DNA of 36,705 bases from Candidatus Nitrosocaldus tengchongensis. Its GTDB lineage: Archaea > Thermoproteota > Nitrososphaeria > Nitrososphaerales > Nitrosocaldaceae. The first letter of the stretch is position 1. Each line of letters opens with the position of its first letter. Under the pieces are notes generated by a model. It made no database searches. It had not been told where the DNA came from and saw only the letters and a list, made by a program, of their open reading frames with translations. A program made the position numbers and the translations under genes. Positions 6,435 to 15,800 of this stretch are shown here, in pieces. The stretch is from contig JACAFJ010000010.1 in the NCBI GenBank assembly GCA_013538675.1, positions 1-36,705 on the forward strand, read 5' to 3'.

Positions 6435-7985
6435 ATGAGCGGTAAGCGCATAGTGCTGACTGCAGATAGAAGCCTAACAACCAATTACAGGGGTAACTTT
6501 CTGTATGGTTTCATAGCCTGTGGCCCATACGAACTAGTGCCAGAGTGGGTATTCGATAGGGTCTTCTGTCCAAGCGTTGAGACTGATCAACTCACTGGAG
6601 AAGCAAAGGTTGCTCAATGTGGGCTTAGAAGGATAGAATCTGCACTACTCAAGGAGTATAGGAGGGATGAGGTCTTCATAGCCCATCCAGATATGCTTGA
6701 GAAGGCAATAGGTGAGGATACAAAGGTTGTAGGCATAAATGTTATGGACCCTCTAGGCATGGCCCCAGTAACAACCACCATGAGTCCAGAGAAGTTATCC
6801 TATATAGCGATGAAGTTCAAGCGTATGTGTGCAAAGATCATCCAGTTGAAGAAGAGATACAACTTCAAGGTTCTGGTTGGAGGTAATGGCTCATGGGAGT
6901 TGGCAAAACTGGATAGGATGAGGATACATGGTATAGACTCTGTTGTAATAGGGGAGGCAGATGAGATAGCAGTAGATCTCTTCAGGGATGCAGAGCAGGG
7001 CAATGTGCAGCCATTGGTGCATGCAATGGTCAGGAATATAGACAACATCCCAGAGATACAAGGACCAACAGTAAACTCCCTAATAGAGGCCATGAGGGGA
7101 TGTGGGAGAGGCTGTGACTTTTGTGATGTTAACAAGAGATCAAAGAAGGACTTCCCTCTGGAGAGGTTGCAGAGAGAAGCAAAGATAAACCTTGACTATG
7201 GCTTTGATAGCATCTGGCTCCAATCTGATGAGATACTGCTGTATGGTTGTGATAACAAGGACTTCATACCCAACAAGGATGCAATAACATATCTATGGCG
7301 AGGCCTGAAGTCCCTGGGCGCAAGGTTCGTAGGCACAACACACATGACATTATCTGGCGTTGTTGCAAAGCCAGATCTCATAGAGGAGTTGAGTAGGATA
7401 AATGGGATGAGCAATGAGAGGTGGCTTGCTACAAATCTAGGCTTAGAGACTGGTTCTCCAAGACTAGCAAGAAGGCATCTGGGCATGAAGACAAGACCAT
7501 TCTCGCCAGAGGAGTGGCCATGGGTTGTGAAGGAAGGATGCAGCATACTAAACAAGAACAACTGGTTCCCTGCATTAACACTCATAGTAGGCTGGCCAGA
7601 TGAGAGTCCAGATGATACAAGGGATACCCTTGACCTTATAGATAGCCTCATAGCGATGAGGATGAGAGGTTTGATAGCACCATTATTGTATCAAGACTTT
7701 AGTGAGCGCAACTCTATGCACTTCAGGAACCTTAATGAGATGCAGTTCACAGTATTCTGGCGTTGTTGGGAGCATAACCTTCAGGTTATAAATGATATAA
7801 TACCGATAATAGTCAGGAACAAGACATATGGACCAGCGATGAAGGTATTCATGACCATGCTCATAAAGGCTGGTACATGGGCAATAATGAGGTATCTTAG
7901 AGGGTTATGCAAAGAACTCTTTGGCAGAACACCAGATGACATAGTTGATAGGTATAGGAGACCAATAACTGTAGCAGCAGGATAG
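6435..7985 (+). CDS. Radical SAM enzyme with N-terminal cobalamin-binding-like domain
   Basis: The protein has 516 residues. The radical SAM cluster motif is CGRGCDFC, with Cys223, Cys227 and Cys230. Before it lies a Rossmann-like region with VVGINVMDPLGMAP, then FKVLVGGNGSWEL and GIDSVVIGEADE, typical of the B12-binding half of class B radical SAM proteins. The classical DxHxxG base-off motif is not seen, as is common in this class. After the motif come the barrel strands and a long C-terminal helical part. Such enzymes do methylations, ring closures or other carbon chemistry. The archaeal GDGT ring synthases (GrsA/GrsB) share this architecture, so a lipid role is possible but unproven. A TATA-like TTTTATAC sits about 26 bases before the ATG. 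Confidence 0.85.
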   Translation: MSGKRIVLTADRSLTTNYRGNFLYGFIACGPYELVPEWVFDRVFCPSVETDQLTGEAKVAQCGLRRIESALLKEYRRDEVFIAHPDMLEKAIGEDTKVVGINVMDPLGMAPVTTTMSPEKLSYIAMKFKRMCAKIIQLKKRYNFKVLVGGNGSWELAKLDRMRIHGIDSVVIGEADEIAVDLFRDAEQGNVQPLVHAMVRNIDNIPEIQGPTVNSLIEAMRGCGRGCDFCDVNKRSKKDFPLERLQREAKINLDYGFDSIWLQSDEILLYGCDNKDFIPNKDAITYLWRGLKSLGARFVGTTHMTLSGVVAKPDLIEELSRINGMSNERWLATNLGLETGSPRLARRHLGMKTRPFSPEEWPWVVKEGCSILNKNNWFPALTLIVGWPDESPDDTRDTLDLIDSLIAMRMRGLIAPLLYQDFSERNSMHFRNLNEMQFTVFWRCWEHNLQVINDIIPIIVRNKTYGPAMKVFMTMLIKAGTWAIMRYLRGLCKELFGRTPDDIVDRYRRPITVAAG

Positions 7986-8058
7986 GATGAATGATCGTCC
8001 TAGAACTTTCTCTCAATTTGTTGATTCATGTATTATTATGTTATGGATAAGCATGGCA

Positions 8059-8081
8059 TATAAATAAAATAAATAAATAAA
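8059..8081 (-). terminator. T-rich tract after the PEFG-CTERM gene
   Basis: The plus strand reads as TAAA repeats, so the minus-strand transcript of the PEFG gene meets a run of TTTA units about 20 bases after its stop. This fits T-tract termination in archaea. The plus-strand radical SAM gene converges here. Confidence 0.4.
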
Positions 8082-8102
8082 GGAGAATCCTGTATAGAGC
8101 CT

Positions 8103-8948
8103 TTATAGAGGAACCCTTATCATTTGTCTTCTGCTAACTGCTATGAAAGCACCTATGCTAACAGCAAGTATGAGAGCTGCTATTACACCAAACTCTGGTA
8201 CAACGGCTATATTCTCTGGAGCAATAACTATCTCTAGAGTCTCAACACCAGCAGGAACGTCTATCTCTAGAGTTGCCTCATTGGCAGTATGCCTAGTTAT
8301 ATTTACTGGGAACTCTGTATCTGCCTCCTCACTGAATACTATGAACTCCTCGATATCCATGAACTGATCCCTGAACTCATCCCTTATCACTGTGGAGGGT
8401 ATTGTTATCGTTAACTTGCTATCAGCGTTCACACCAGAGAGCTGTAGTACTATGCTGTTGAAGTCCTGATCTATGGTTGCTGATTGCACATTACCAACTG
8501 TTATTGTACCTCTAAGCGTTATGTTCTCCTGTATCCCGCTTATCCTAACACTGAACTCCCTAACTGTTGGCTGTGCTTGTGCAGTAAATGCAAACTCTGC
8601 CCTGCTCTGAATATCGCCATATGTTACAACAACCCTGTATGTTCCAGAGTTGCTCATCAATGGACCTCCAAGCCTGAACTCTGCACTGAAACTACCATCG
8701 CTTGCTGGTGTAACCTGTGTTAACGCTGCCTGAACATTCCTCTCATTCATGACCTGGATGATAACATCCAGACCTGTTATAACCCTAGGTACATTTCCAG
8801 TAACCCTTAGTGTATCTCCAGTGCTGTATGACTGTTTATCTAGCGTTATGGTTATCTGTTGCTGTTGTGCATACACTGCAAATGGCACTGCTAGAAGCAT
8901 CATCGATGCTACAAACGCTCCTATTACTGTATATCCGTATCTAGCCAT
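8103..8948 (-). CDS. Secreted PEFG-CTERM surface protein
   Basis: From the ATG at 8948 the protein has 281 residues. It begins MARYGYTVIGAFVASMMLLA and a signal peptide ends near VYAQQQQ. The body is beta-rich and looks Ig/CARDB-like (SYSTGDTLRVTGNVPRVITG, then SGTYRVVVTYG). The C-terminus holds VVPEFGVIAALILAVSIG and then a basic SRRQ segment. This is the PEFG-CTERM tripartite sorting tail (motif, hydrophobic segment, basic end) known from Thaumarchaeota and thought to be handled by an archaeosortase. A longer frame to 8999 exists, but a TATA-like GATATATACT about 26 bases before 8948 supports the shorter leaderless form. The ligand or structural role is unknown. Confidence 0.85.
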   Translation of the reverse strand: MARYGYTVIGAFVASMMLLAVPFAVYAQQQQITITLDKQSYSTGDTLRVTGNVPRVITGLDVIIQVMNERNVQAALTQVTPASDGSFSAEFRLGGPLMSNSGTYRVVVTYGDIQSRAEFAFTAQAQPTVREFSVRISGIQENITLRGTITVGNVQSATIDQDFNSIVLQLSGVNADSKLTITIPSTVIRDEFRDQFMDIEEFIVFSEEADTEFPVNITRHTANEATLEIDVPAGVETLEIVIAPENIAVVPEFGVIAALILAVSIGAFIAVSRRQMIRVPL

Positions 8949-9068
8949 TGAGACCCTATATACATAATAGTATATATCTTTTATGTACAAAAGGTTCAAC
9001 TAAATTCATTTATTTATTTTATTAATCATTCTACATCCTTTATTTTATATTGCTTTCTCCACCAACCC

Positions 9069-9183
9069 TCCTTATTTATTATCAACTTTCATTGTAGTAG
9101 AGATATCATACAGGGGAAAGGTGTAAATTTGGGTAGTAAAGTAGTGTTAGCGAGGGTAGATTCTTAGGTAGGTGATAGAATGC
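9069..9183 (+). promoter_or_regulatory. Upstream region of the rpo operon
   Basis: A TATA-like TTATTTATTATC lies near 9070-9081, which would start RNA near 9100-9107 and leave a leader of about 80 bases before rpoH. This is longer than for most genes in the window. A Shine-Dalgarno-like AGGTGAT lies just before the rpoH ATG. No clear riboswitch or strong hairpin is seen. Confidence 0.4.
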
Positions 9184-9423
9184 ATGAGCGATAGAACAAT
9201 AATAAGGCATGAGTACGTGCCTGAGCATATACTTCTCAGCAAGGAAGAGGCTGAAGAGGTATTCAAGAGGTACCATGTGAAGCCTAACCAACTCCCGTTC
9301 ATACTTGCAAGTGACCCAGCGATAAGGAACCTTAACGCAAAGCCTGGGGATATAGTTAAGATAATAAGGAGGAGCCCAACAGCAGGGGTAAGTATATACT
9401 ATAGGTATGTTGTAGAGGGGTGA
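9184..9423 (+). CDS. rpoH: RNA polymerase subunit H (Rpo5)
   Basis: This 79-residue protein equals the archaeal RpoH, homologous to the C-terminal domain of eukaryotic RPB5. Visible hallmarks are the H-E-Y-V-P-E-H start, [40 protein letters not shown] and the YYRYVV end. RpoH sits on the jaw of the polymerase. The ATG at 9184 is preferred over the in-frame GTG at 9172 because AGGTGAT is well placed upstream and the family starts near here. It is the first gene of the operon, and rpoB begins only eight bases after its stop. Confidence 0.95.
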   Translation: MSDRTIIRHEYVPEHILLSKEEAEEVFKRYHVKPNQLPFILASDPAIRNLNAKPGDIVKIIRRSPTAGVSIYYRYVVEG

Positions 9424-9430
9424 AGAAGTG

Positions 9431-12400
9431 ATGAGTACATCATCATCAGCAACAACGATAAAGCATCAGGGTTTCTGGCCTATAATATACGATATACTAA
9501 CTAGGGAAGGGGTTGCTAGGCAGCATCTCAACTCCTATAACGAGTTCATAGAGCGAGGGATACAGAGCATAATAGATGAGGTTGGGGAGATAGAGATAGA
9601 GAACCCAGAGTACCCATACAAGGTTAAGCTTGGTAGGGTGAAGTTGCAGTATCCAAGGGTTACTGAGATAGATGGTTCTACAACATATGTAACTCCTATG
9701 GAGGCAAGGCTTAGGAACCTAACATACGCTGCACCAATAATGGTTGAGTGCAGCATAGTGGAGGATGGGAGGATAGTTGAGACTAGAGGCATACATATAG
9801 GAGATCTGCCAGTCATGGTGAAGTCAAACCTATGCGTATTGCATAACATGTCTGAGAGCAAGCTCATAGAGGTCAATGAAGATCCTAGAGATCCAGGAGG
9901 TTACTTTGTAATAAATGGATCTGAACGTGTAATAGTTGGGCTAGAGGACCTATCATACAACAAGATCATAGTTGATATAGAGGAGGTTAGTGGTGTTAAG
10001 GTACATACAGCAAAGATATACTCCTCAATAGTTGGTTATAGAACAAAGTTGGAACTCGTAATGAAGCAGGATGGCTCTATAGCAGCAAGGATCTCAGGCT
10101 CTCCTGTTGATATCCCATTGGTTGTGCTTATGCGTGCATTAGGACTAGAGACTGATAAGGAGGTTGCAGACGCTGTATCACTGAAGTCAGAGATTCAGGA
10201 TGAGTTGGAACCTTCGTTCGAGAAGGCTACAGAGGTTACAAGTACGAAGGAGGCTATAGACTATATAAGTAAGAGGATAGCACCAAACATGCTTGAGGAG
10301 TTCCAGTTGAAGAGGACAGAGAACCTCCTTGATTGGGGTTTGCTTCCTCATCTTGGAAGGACTCCAGATAACAGGCTTGACAAGGCGTTATTCATAGGCG
10401 AGGCAGCATGCAAACTCATAGAACTAAGGCTAGGATGGATAGATCCTGATGATAAGGATCACTATGGCAACAAGATGATAAAGTTTGCAGGCCAGATGCT
10501 TGCAGATCTCTTCAGGACAGCGTTCAGGAACTTAGTTAGGGATATGAAGTACCAACTCGAACGTTCGGGTCAGAAGAGAGGCATAAATGCTGTAATGGCT
10601 GCTGTTAGACCTGGTATAATAACAGATAAACTCAACAATGCAATAGCAACTGGGAACTGGGGTAGAGGAAGGGTAGGAGTAACCCAACTCCTCGATAGAA
10701 CCAATTACCTCTCAACGATAAGCCATCTTAGGAGGATACAGTCGCCATTGAGCAGGAGCCAACCAAACTTTGAGGCTAGAGATCTACATCCAACACACTT
10801 TGGTAGGATATGCCCTAACGAGACTCCTGAAGGTTCAAACTGTGGGCTTGTTAAGAACCTTGCCTTATCTGCAGTACTCTCTGTAACAGTACCTGCAGCA
10901 GAGGTGATAGAGATGCTTTATGAGCATGGCGTGATATACCATCAGGATGCTTCAGATGAACTGAAGAGGGATGGGAGCAAGGTCTTTGTAGATGGGAGGC
11001 TAGTTGGCTTTGTGAAGGATGGAGAGGCACTCATTGGCAAGTTGAGATCATTGAGGAGGAGTGGACAACTGCACCCCCATGTTGGTATATACCACTACAA
11101 GTCTAGGGTTGAGAAGGCTACAAGCAGGGTATACATAAGCTGCAATGCTGGAAGAGTGCTAAGACCACTAATAGTACTCAACAATGGTAGGCATGGGGTT
11201 GGTGAGGATGTGCTTGAGAAGTTGAAGCGTAGGTTGATATCCTATGAAGACTTACTCTACAAAGGCATAATAGAGTTGATAGATGCCAATGAGGAGGAGA
11301 ACTGTTACATAGCCTTAGAACCATCTCAGATAACAGAGAGGCATACACACCTCGAGATATTCCCTGCTGCGTTGTTTGGTGTTGCAGCATCCATGATCCC
11401 ATACCCAGAGCATAACCAATCTCCTAGGAATACATACGAGTCTGCAATGGCAAAGCAGTCTCTAGGCTTCTCAACACCAATGATGAACTTCAACACATAC
11501 GTTAGGCAGCACTTCCTTGTCTATCCTCAGATACCATTGGTTAGGACCAGAGCAATACCATTACTGGGCATAGAGGAGAGGCCCACTGGCACAAACTGTA
11601 TAGTTGCTGTTCTACCATTCGAAGGTTACAACATAGAGGATGCTATAGTTGTTAACAAGGCATCCGTAGAGCGTGGCTTGGCAAGATCCTTCTTCTACAG
11701 GGTGTATGAGGCTGAGGCAAAGCAGTACCCTGGAGGTATGAAGGATAACTTTGAGATACCATCATCTGATGCAAACGTTAGAGGCTACAAGGGCGAGAGG
11801 TTCTATAGGCTGCTTGAGGCTGATGGTGTTGTTATGCAGGAGGCGGTTGTTACTGGAGGGGATGTGCTTATAGGTAGAACTAGCCCACCAAGGTTCATGG
11901 AGGAGTACAAGGAGTTCGAGGTGAAGGGTCCATACAGAAGGGATACAAGTGTAAGCATGAGACCATCGGAGACTGGTGTTGTTGATACAGTGATAATGAC
12001 CCAGTCTACTGAGGGGGGCAAACTCTACAAGGTTAGGGTTAGGGATATGCGTATACCTGAGATAGGCGACAAGTTTGCATCCAGGCATGGGCAGAAGGGT
12101 GTCATAGGTGTACTTGCAAACCCTGAGGATCTTCCATACACTGAACAGGGTATAGTGCCAGATGTGATAATAAACCCACATGCATTCCCCTCAAGGATGA
12201 CCGTAGGCCAGTTCATGGAGTCAATAACTGGCAAGGCAGCAGCATTAGCAGGAAGGTTCATGGATGGAACAGCATTCTATGGAGAGAAGGCCAATGATGT
12301 CAGAGCAATACTTGAGGCCTATGGATTCAAGTATACGGGCAAAGAGATAATGTACGATGGTAGGACAGGGAAGAGGTATCCTGTTGAGATATTCATGGGT

Positions 12401-12802
12401 GTAGTGTACTATCAGAAGTTACACCATATGGTTGCAGATAAGATGCATTCTAGGGCTAGGGGGCAGGTACAGATGCTAACGAAGCAGCCAACAGAGGGAA
12501 GGGCAAGGGGAGGAGGCCTCAGATTTGGGGAGATGGAGAGGGATTGCTTGATAGGGTATGGAGCTGCAATGCTACTCAAGGACAGGCTTCTGGAGGAGTC
12601 TGATAAGGCTGAGGTGTATGTATGCGAGCGTTGTGGCCTGATAAGTTACTATGATGCGAAGCAGAGGAGGTACATCTGCAGGATATGCGGTGAGAAGGCT
12701 AGGGTATCATCAGTAACTATAGCATATGCATTCAAACTACTACTGCAAGAGATCATGAGCCTTAACATACTGCCTAGGCTCATCCTGAAGGAGAAGGTGT
12801 AG
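9431..12802 (+). CDS. rpoB: RNA polymerase subunit B (Rpo2), unsplit
   Basis: The second-largest polymerase subunit is intact at 1123 residues, unlike the B'/B'' split of many euryarchaea. Visible landmarks include FVINGSERVIVGLEDLSYN, the long GRICPNETPEGSNCGLVKNL, the hybrid-binding GYNIEDAIVVNKASVERGL, IPEIGDKFASRHGQKGVIG, and the KMHSRARGQVQMLTKQPTEG region. A C-terminal zinc ribbon (CERCG, then CRICG) is also present. The GAGGGGTGA at the end of rpoH is a good Shine-Dalgarno site seven bases before the ATG; a GTG three bases earlier is a weaker choice. Four bases separate it from rpoA. Confidence 0.97.
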   Translation: MSTSSSATTIKHQGFWPIIYDILTREGVARQHLNSYNEFIERGIQSIIDEVGEIEIENPEYPYKVKLGRVKLQYPRVTEIDGSTTYVTPMEARLRNLTYAAPIMVECSIVEDGRIVETRGIHIGDLPVMVKSNLCVLHNMSESKLIEVNEDPRDPGGYFVINGSERVIVGLEDLSYNKIIVDIEEVSGVKVHTAKIYSSIVGYRTKLELVMKQDGSIAARISGSPVDIPLVVLMRALGLETDKEVADAVSLKSEIQDELEPSFEKATEVTSTKEAIDYISKRIAPNMLEEFQLKRTENLLDWGLLPHLGRTPDNRLDKALFIGEAACKLIELRLGWIDPDDKDHYGNKMIKFAGQMLADLFRTAFRNLVRDMKYQLERSGQKRGINAVMAAVRPGIITDKLNNAIATGNWGRGRVGVTQLLDRTNYLSTISHLRRIQSPLSRSQPNFEARDLHPTHFGRICPNETPEGSNCGLVKNLALSAVLSVTVPAAEVIEMLYEHGVIYHQDASDELKRDGSKVFVDGRLVGFVKDGEALIGKLRSLRRSGQLHPHVGIYHYKSRVEKATSRVYISCNAGRVLRPLIVLNNGRHGVGEDVLEKLKRRLISYEDLLYKGIIELIDANEEENCYIALEPSQITERHTHLEIFPAALFGVAASMIPYPEHNQSPRNTYESAMAKQSLGFSTPMMNFNTYVRQHFLVYPQIPLVRTRAIPLLGIEERPTGTNCIVAVLPFEGYNIEDAIVVNKASVERGLARSFFYRVYEAEAKQYPGGMKDNFEIPSSDANVRGYKGERFYRLLEADGVVMQEAVVTGGDVLIGRTSPPRFMEEYKEFEVKGPYRRDTSVSMRPSETGVVDTVIMTQSTEGGKLYKVRVRDMRIPEIGDKFASRHGQKGVIGVLANPEDLPYTEQGIVPDVIINPHAFPSRMTVGQFMESITGKAAALAGRFMDGTAFYGEKANDVRAILEAYGFKYTGKEIMYDGRTGKRYPVEIFMGVVYYQKLHHMVADKMHSRARGQVQMLTKQPTEGRARGGGLRFGEMERDCLIGYGAAMLLKDRLLEESDKAEVYVCERCGLISYYDAKQRRYICRICGEKARVSSVTIAYAFKLLLQEIMSLNILPRLILKEKV

Positions 12803-12806
12803 GTTT

Positions 12807-15800
12807 ATGAGCATAGCAGAGGAGGTTACAAAGGTTATAGCAGGAATAAAGTTCGCTTTATGGTCACCAAGTGAGATAAGACGATACTCTGTTGCAGAGA
12901 TAACTGCTCCAGAGACATATGATGAGGATGGCTTACCAGTGCAAGGCGGGCTCATGGATAGCAGGCTGGGTATATTAGAGCCTGGACAAAAGTGTGCTAC
13001 CTGTGGTAATACATCAGCAAGATGCCCTGGGCACTTTGGTCACATAGAGTTGGCTGAACCAGTACTTCACATATCATTCGTTGATGACATCTACCAGTTA
13101 CTGCAGGTTACATGTAGAGGTTGCTCAAGGCTCAAACTCTCTGCTGATGAGCTTGATGAGTACAAGGCAAGGCTGAGTAGTGGGGAGATACATACGCAAC
13201 TAGCAGTTGAGAGGATGAAGGATGAGCTTATAGAGAAGGCAAAGAAGGTAAAGACATGCCCCCATTGTGGTAAGGAGCAGTACGATATAATATTTGTAAA
13301 GCCAACAACGTTCTTTGAGAAGACTGAGAGCGGGGAGGAGAATAGGCTGCTACCCATAGCGATAAGGGATAGGCTGATCAATATACCTGATGATGATCTG
13401 AGGCTCCTAGGCTACAACCCAGAGACTGCTAGACCAGAGTGGTTCATCCTCCAGGTATTGCCTGTAGCACCAGTGACCGTTAGACCATCCATCATACTTG
13501 AGACTGGTATGAGATCTGAGGATGATCTAACCCATAAGTTGGTAGATATAATAAGGGTTAACCAGAGGTTGAAGGAGAGCAAGGAGGCAGGTACCCCTCC
13601 CCTCATAGTGCAGGATCTTGTTGACCTACTCCAGTACCATGTAACAACATACTTCGATAACGAGGTGTCTGGGATACCACAGGCTCACCATAGGTCTGGT
13701 AGACCATTGAAGACATTATCGCAGAGGCTGAAAGGTAAGGAAGGAAGGTTCAGGGGCAGTCTATCAGGCAAGAGGGTTGACTTTGCTGGAAGAACCGTGA
13801 TCTCTCCAGATCCAAACCTTGATATATCTGAGGTTGGTGTGCCAGAGGAGATAGCCAAGAAGTTGACCATACCAGAGGTAGTATCCCCTTGGAATATAGA
13901 TAGGCTTAGGGTACTTGTCATGAACGGACCAAACAAGCATCCTGGAGCAAACTACATAGTTAGGCCAGATGGTGTGAAGATAAGGCTTGATTACGTGGCA
14001 GATAGAAGGGCATTGACAGAGTCTCTAGCCCCAGGGTTCATGGTTGAGAGGCATCTCATGGATGGTGATATAGTGATATTCAACAGGCAGCCATCACTAC
14101 ACAGGATATCCATAATGGCCCATCTTGTCAAGGTACTCCCATACAGAACGTTTAGGCTTCATCCATCTGTATGCCCACCATACAATGCTGATTTCGATGG
14201 CGATGAGATGAACCTTCACGTTCCTCAGAGCGTAGAGGCTAGGGCAGAGGCAAAGATACTCATGCAGGTTCACGATCAGTTGATATCCCCTAGGTATGGT
14301 GGCCCAATAATAGGAGGCATAAGGGACTTTATAACAGCAGCATATCTACTCACGAAGGATGATACACTGCTAAGCAGGGAGGAGTTTGTGAACCTAGCAT
14401 TCATAGGAGGAATAAAACATGATCTAGATCTGCTCATGAGAAATGGTGCTGGTAGCAGTGATGGTGGTGATGATGATGGTCATTATAGGAATGGCAAGTA
14501 CACTGGTAAGCAGTTGTTCTCCCTCCTCCTTCCAAAGGACTTCAACTACACCTTGATATCGAAGTGGATGAAGAGCGCAAAGATAAGCAAGCAGCCAGAC
14601 GTGATCATAAAGAATGGTAGGTTGATCAGTGGTGTTATAGACAAGGCATCTATAGGTGCAGAGGAGCCAGATAGCATACTGCATAGGCTTGCTAAAGACT
14701 ATGGCACATCATTTGCCAGATCCTTCCTTGACTCACTCTTCAGGATACTAACCCACTTCATAACCCACTATGGCTTCAGTTACGGCTACGATGATCTCCT
14801 TCTCCCTGAAGAGGCAAGGAAGGAGATAGATGGTATAATAAAGAGTGCGTATGAGAAGGTGTATGACCTGATAAGGCAGTATAGAGAAGGTATACTCCAG
14901 CCCATAAGAGGGTTATCGCCAGAGGAGACGTTAGAACTTCAGATAGTCAATGAACTATCAAGGGCTAGAGATAGAGCAGGAAGGGCAGCAGATAGATCGT
15001 TACCAGATAACAATGCTGGGGTTATAATGGCAAGTACTGGGGCTAGAGGTTCAACACTCAACATAGGCCAGATGACTGCTCTTCTAGGTCAGCAGTCGAT
15101 AAGAGGCAGGAGGATAGAGAGAGGTTATCAGAGGAGGGCATTACCTCACTTCCTTCCAGATGATATAAACCCAGATGCAAAGGGCTTTGTAAGGTCGAAC
15201 TTCAGGGATGGGTTAAATCCATTAGAGTTCTTCTTCCATGCAATGGGTGGTAGAGAAGGGCTGGTAGATACTGCAGTTAGAACCCAGCAGAGTGGGTATC
15301 TTCAGAGGAGACTCATAAATGCTATGGAGCATCTAAGGATAGAGTACGATGATACAGTTAGGGATTCATTTGGTAACATAATACAGTTTGTGTATGGAGA
15401 GGATAGTGTAGATCCAGCGAAGAGCGATCATGGTAGTGCTGTTAACATAGAGAGGCTTGTTAATGCACAAGCACTTATAGATGAAGATAAAGATAAGGCA
15501 AGTGATGATGAGATAAAGAGCATAGTTGATAGATACAGTAAGATGCTTAATCCAAGTATAGCAGAGATGCTCAAGGTAGAGTTGATGAAGATCAGGTTAA
15601 GCAGGGATGGGGTTGAGAAGGTATGTAAGCATGTAGTTGAACTCTTCGATAAGGCTAGGGCAGAGCCAGGGGAGGCAATAGGCATAGTTGCTGCCCAGTC
15701 TATAGGAGAGCCTGGTACACAGATGACCCTAAGAACGTTCCACTTCGCTGGTATAAAGGAGAGGAACGTAACCCTAGGATTGCCAAGGCTTATAGAACTC

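Noticed and set aside
9106-9291. A 61-residue frame opposite rpoH
   Set aside because: It overlaps a certain gene and its upstream region, and has no motif or promoter support.
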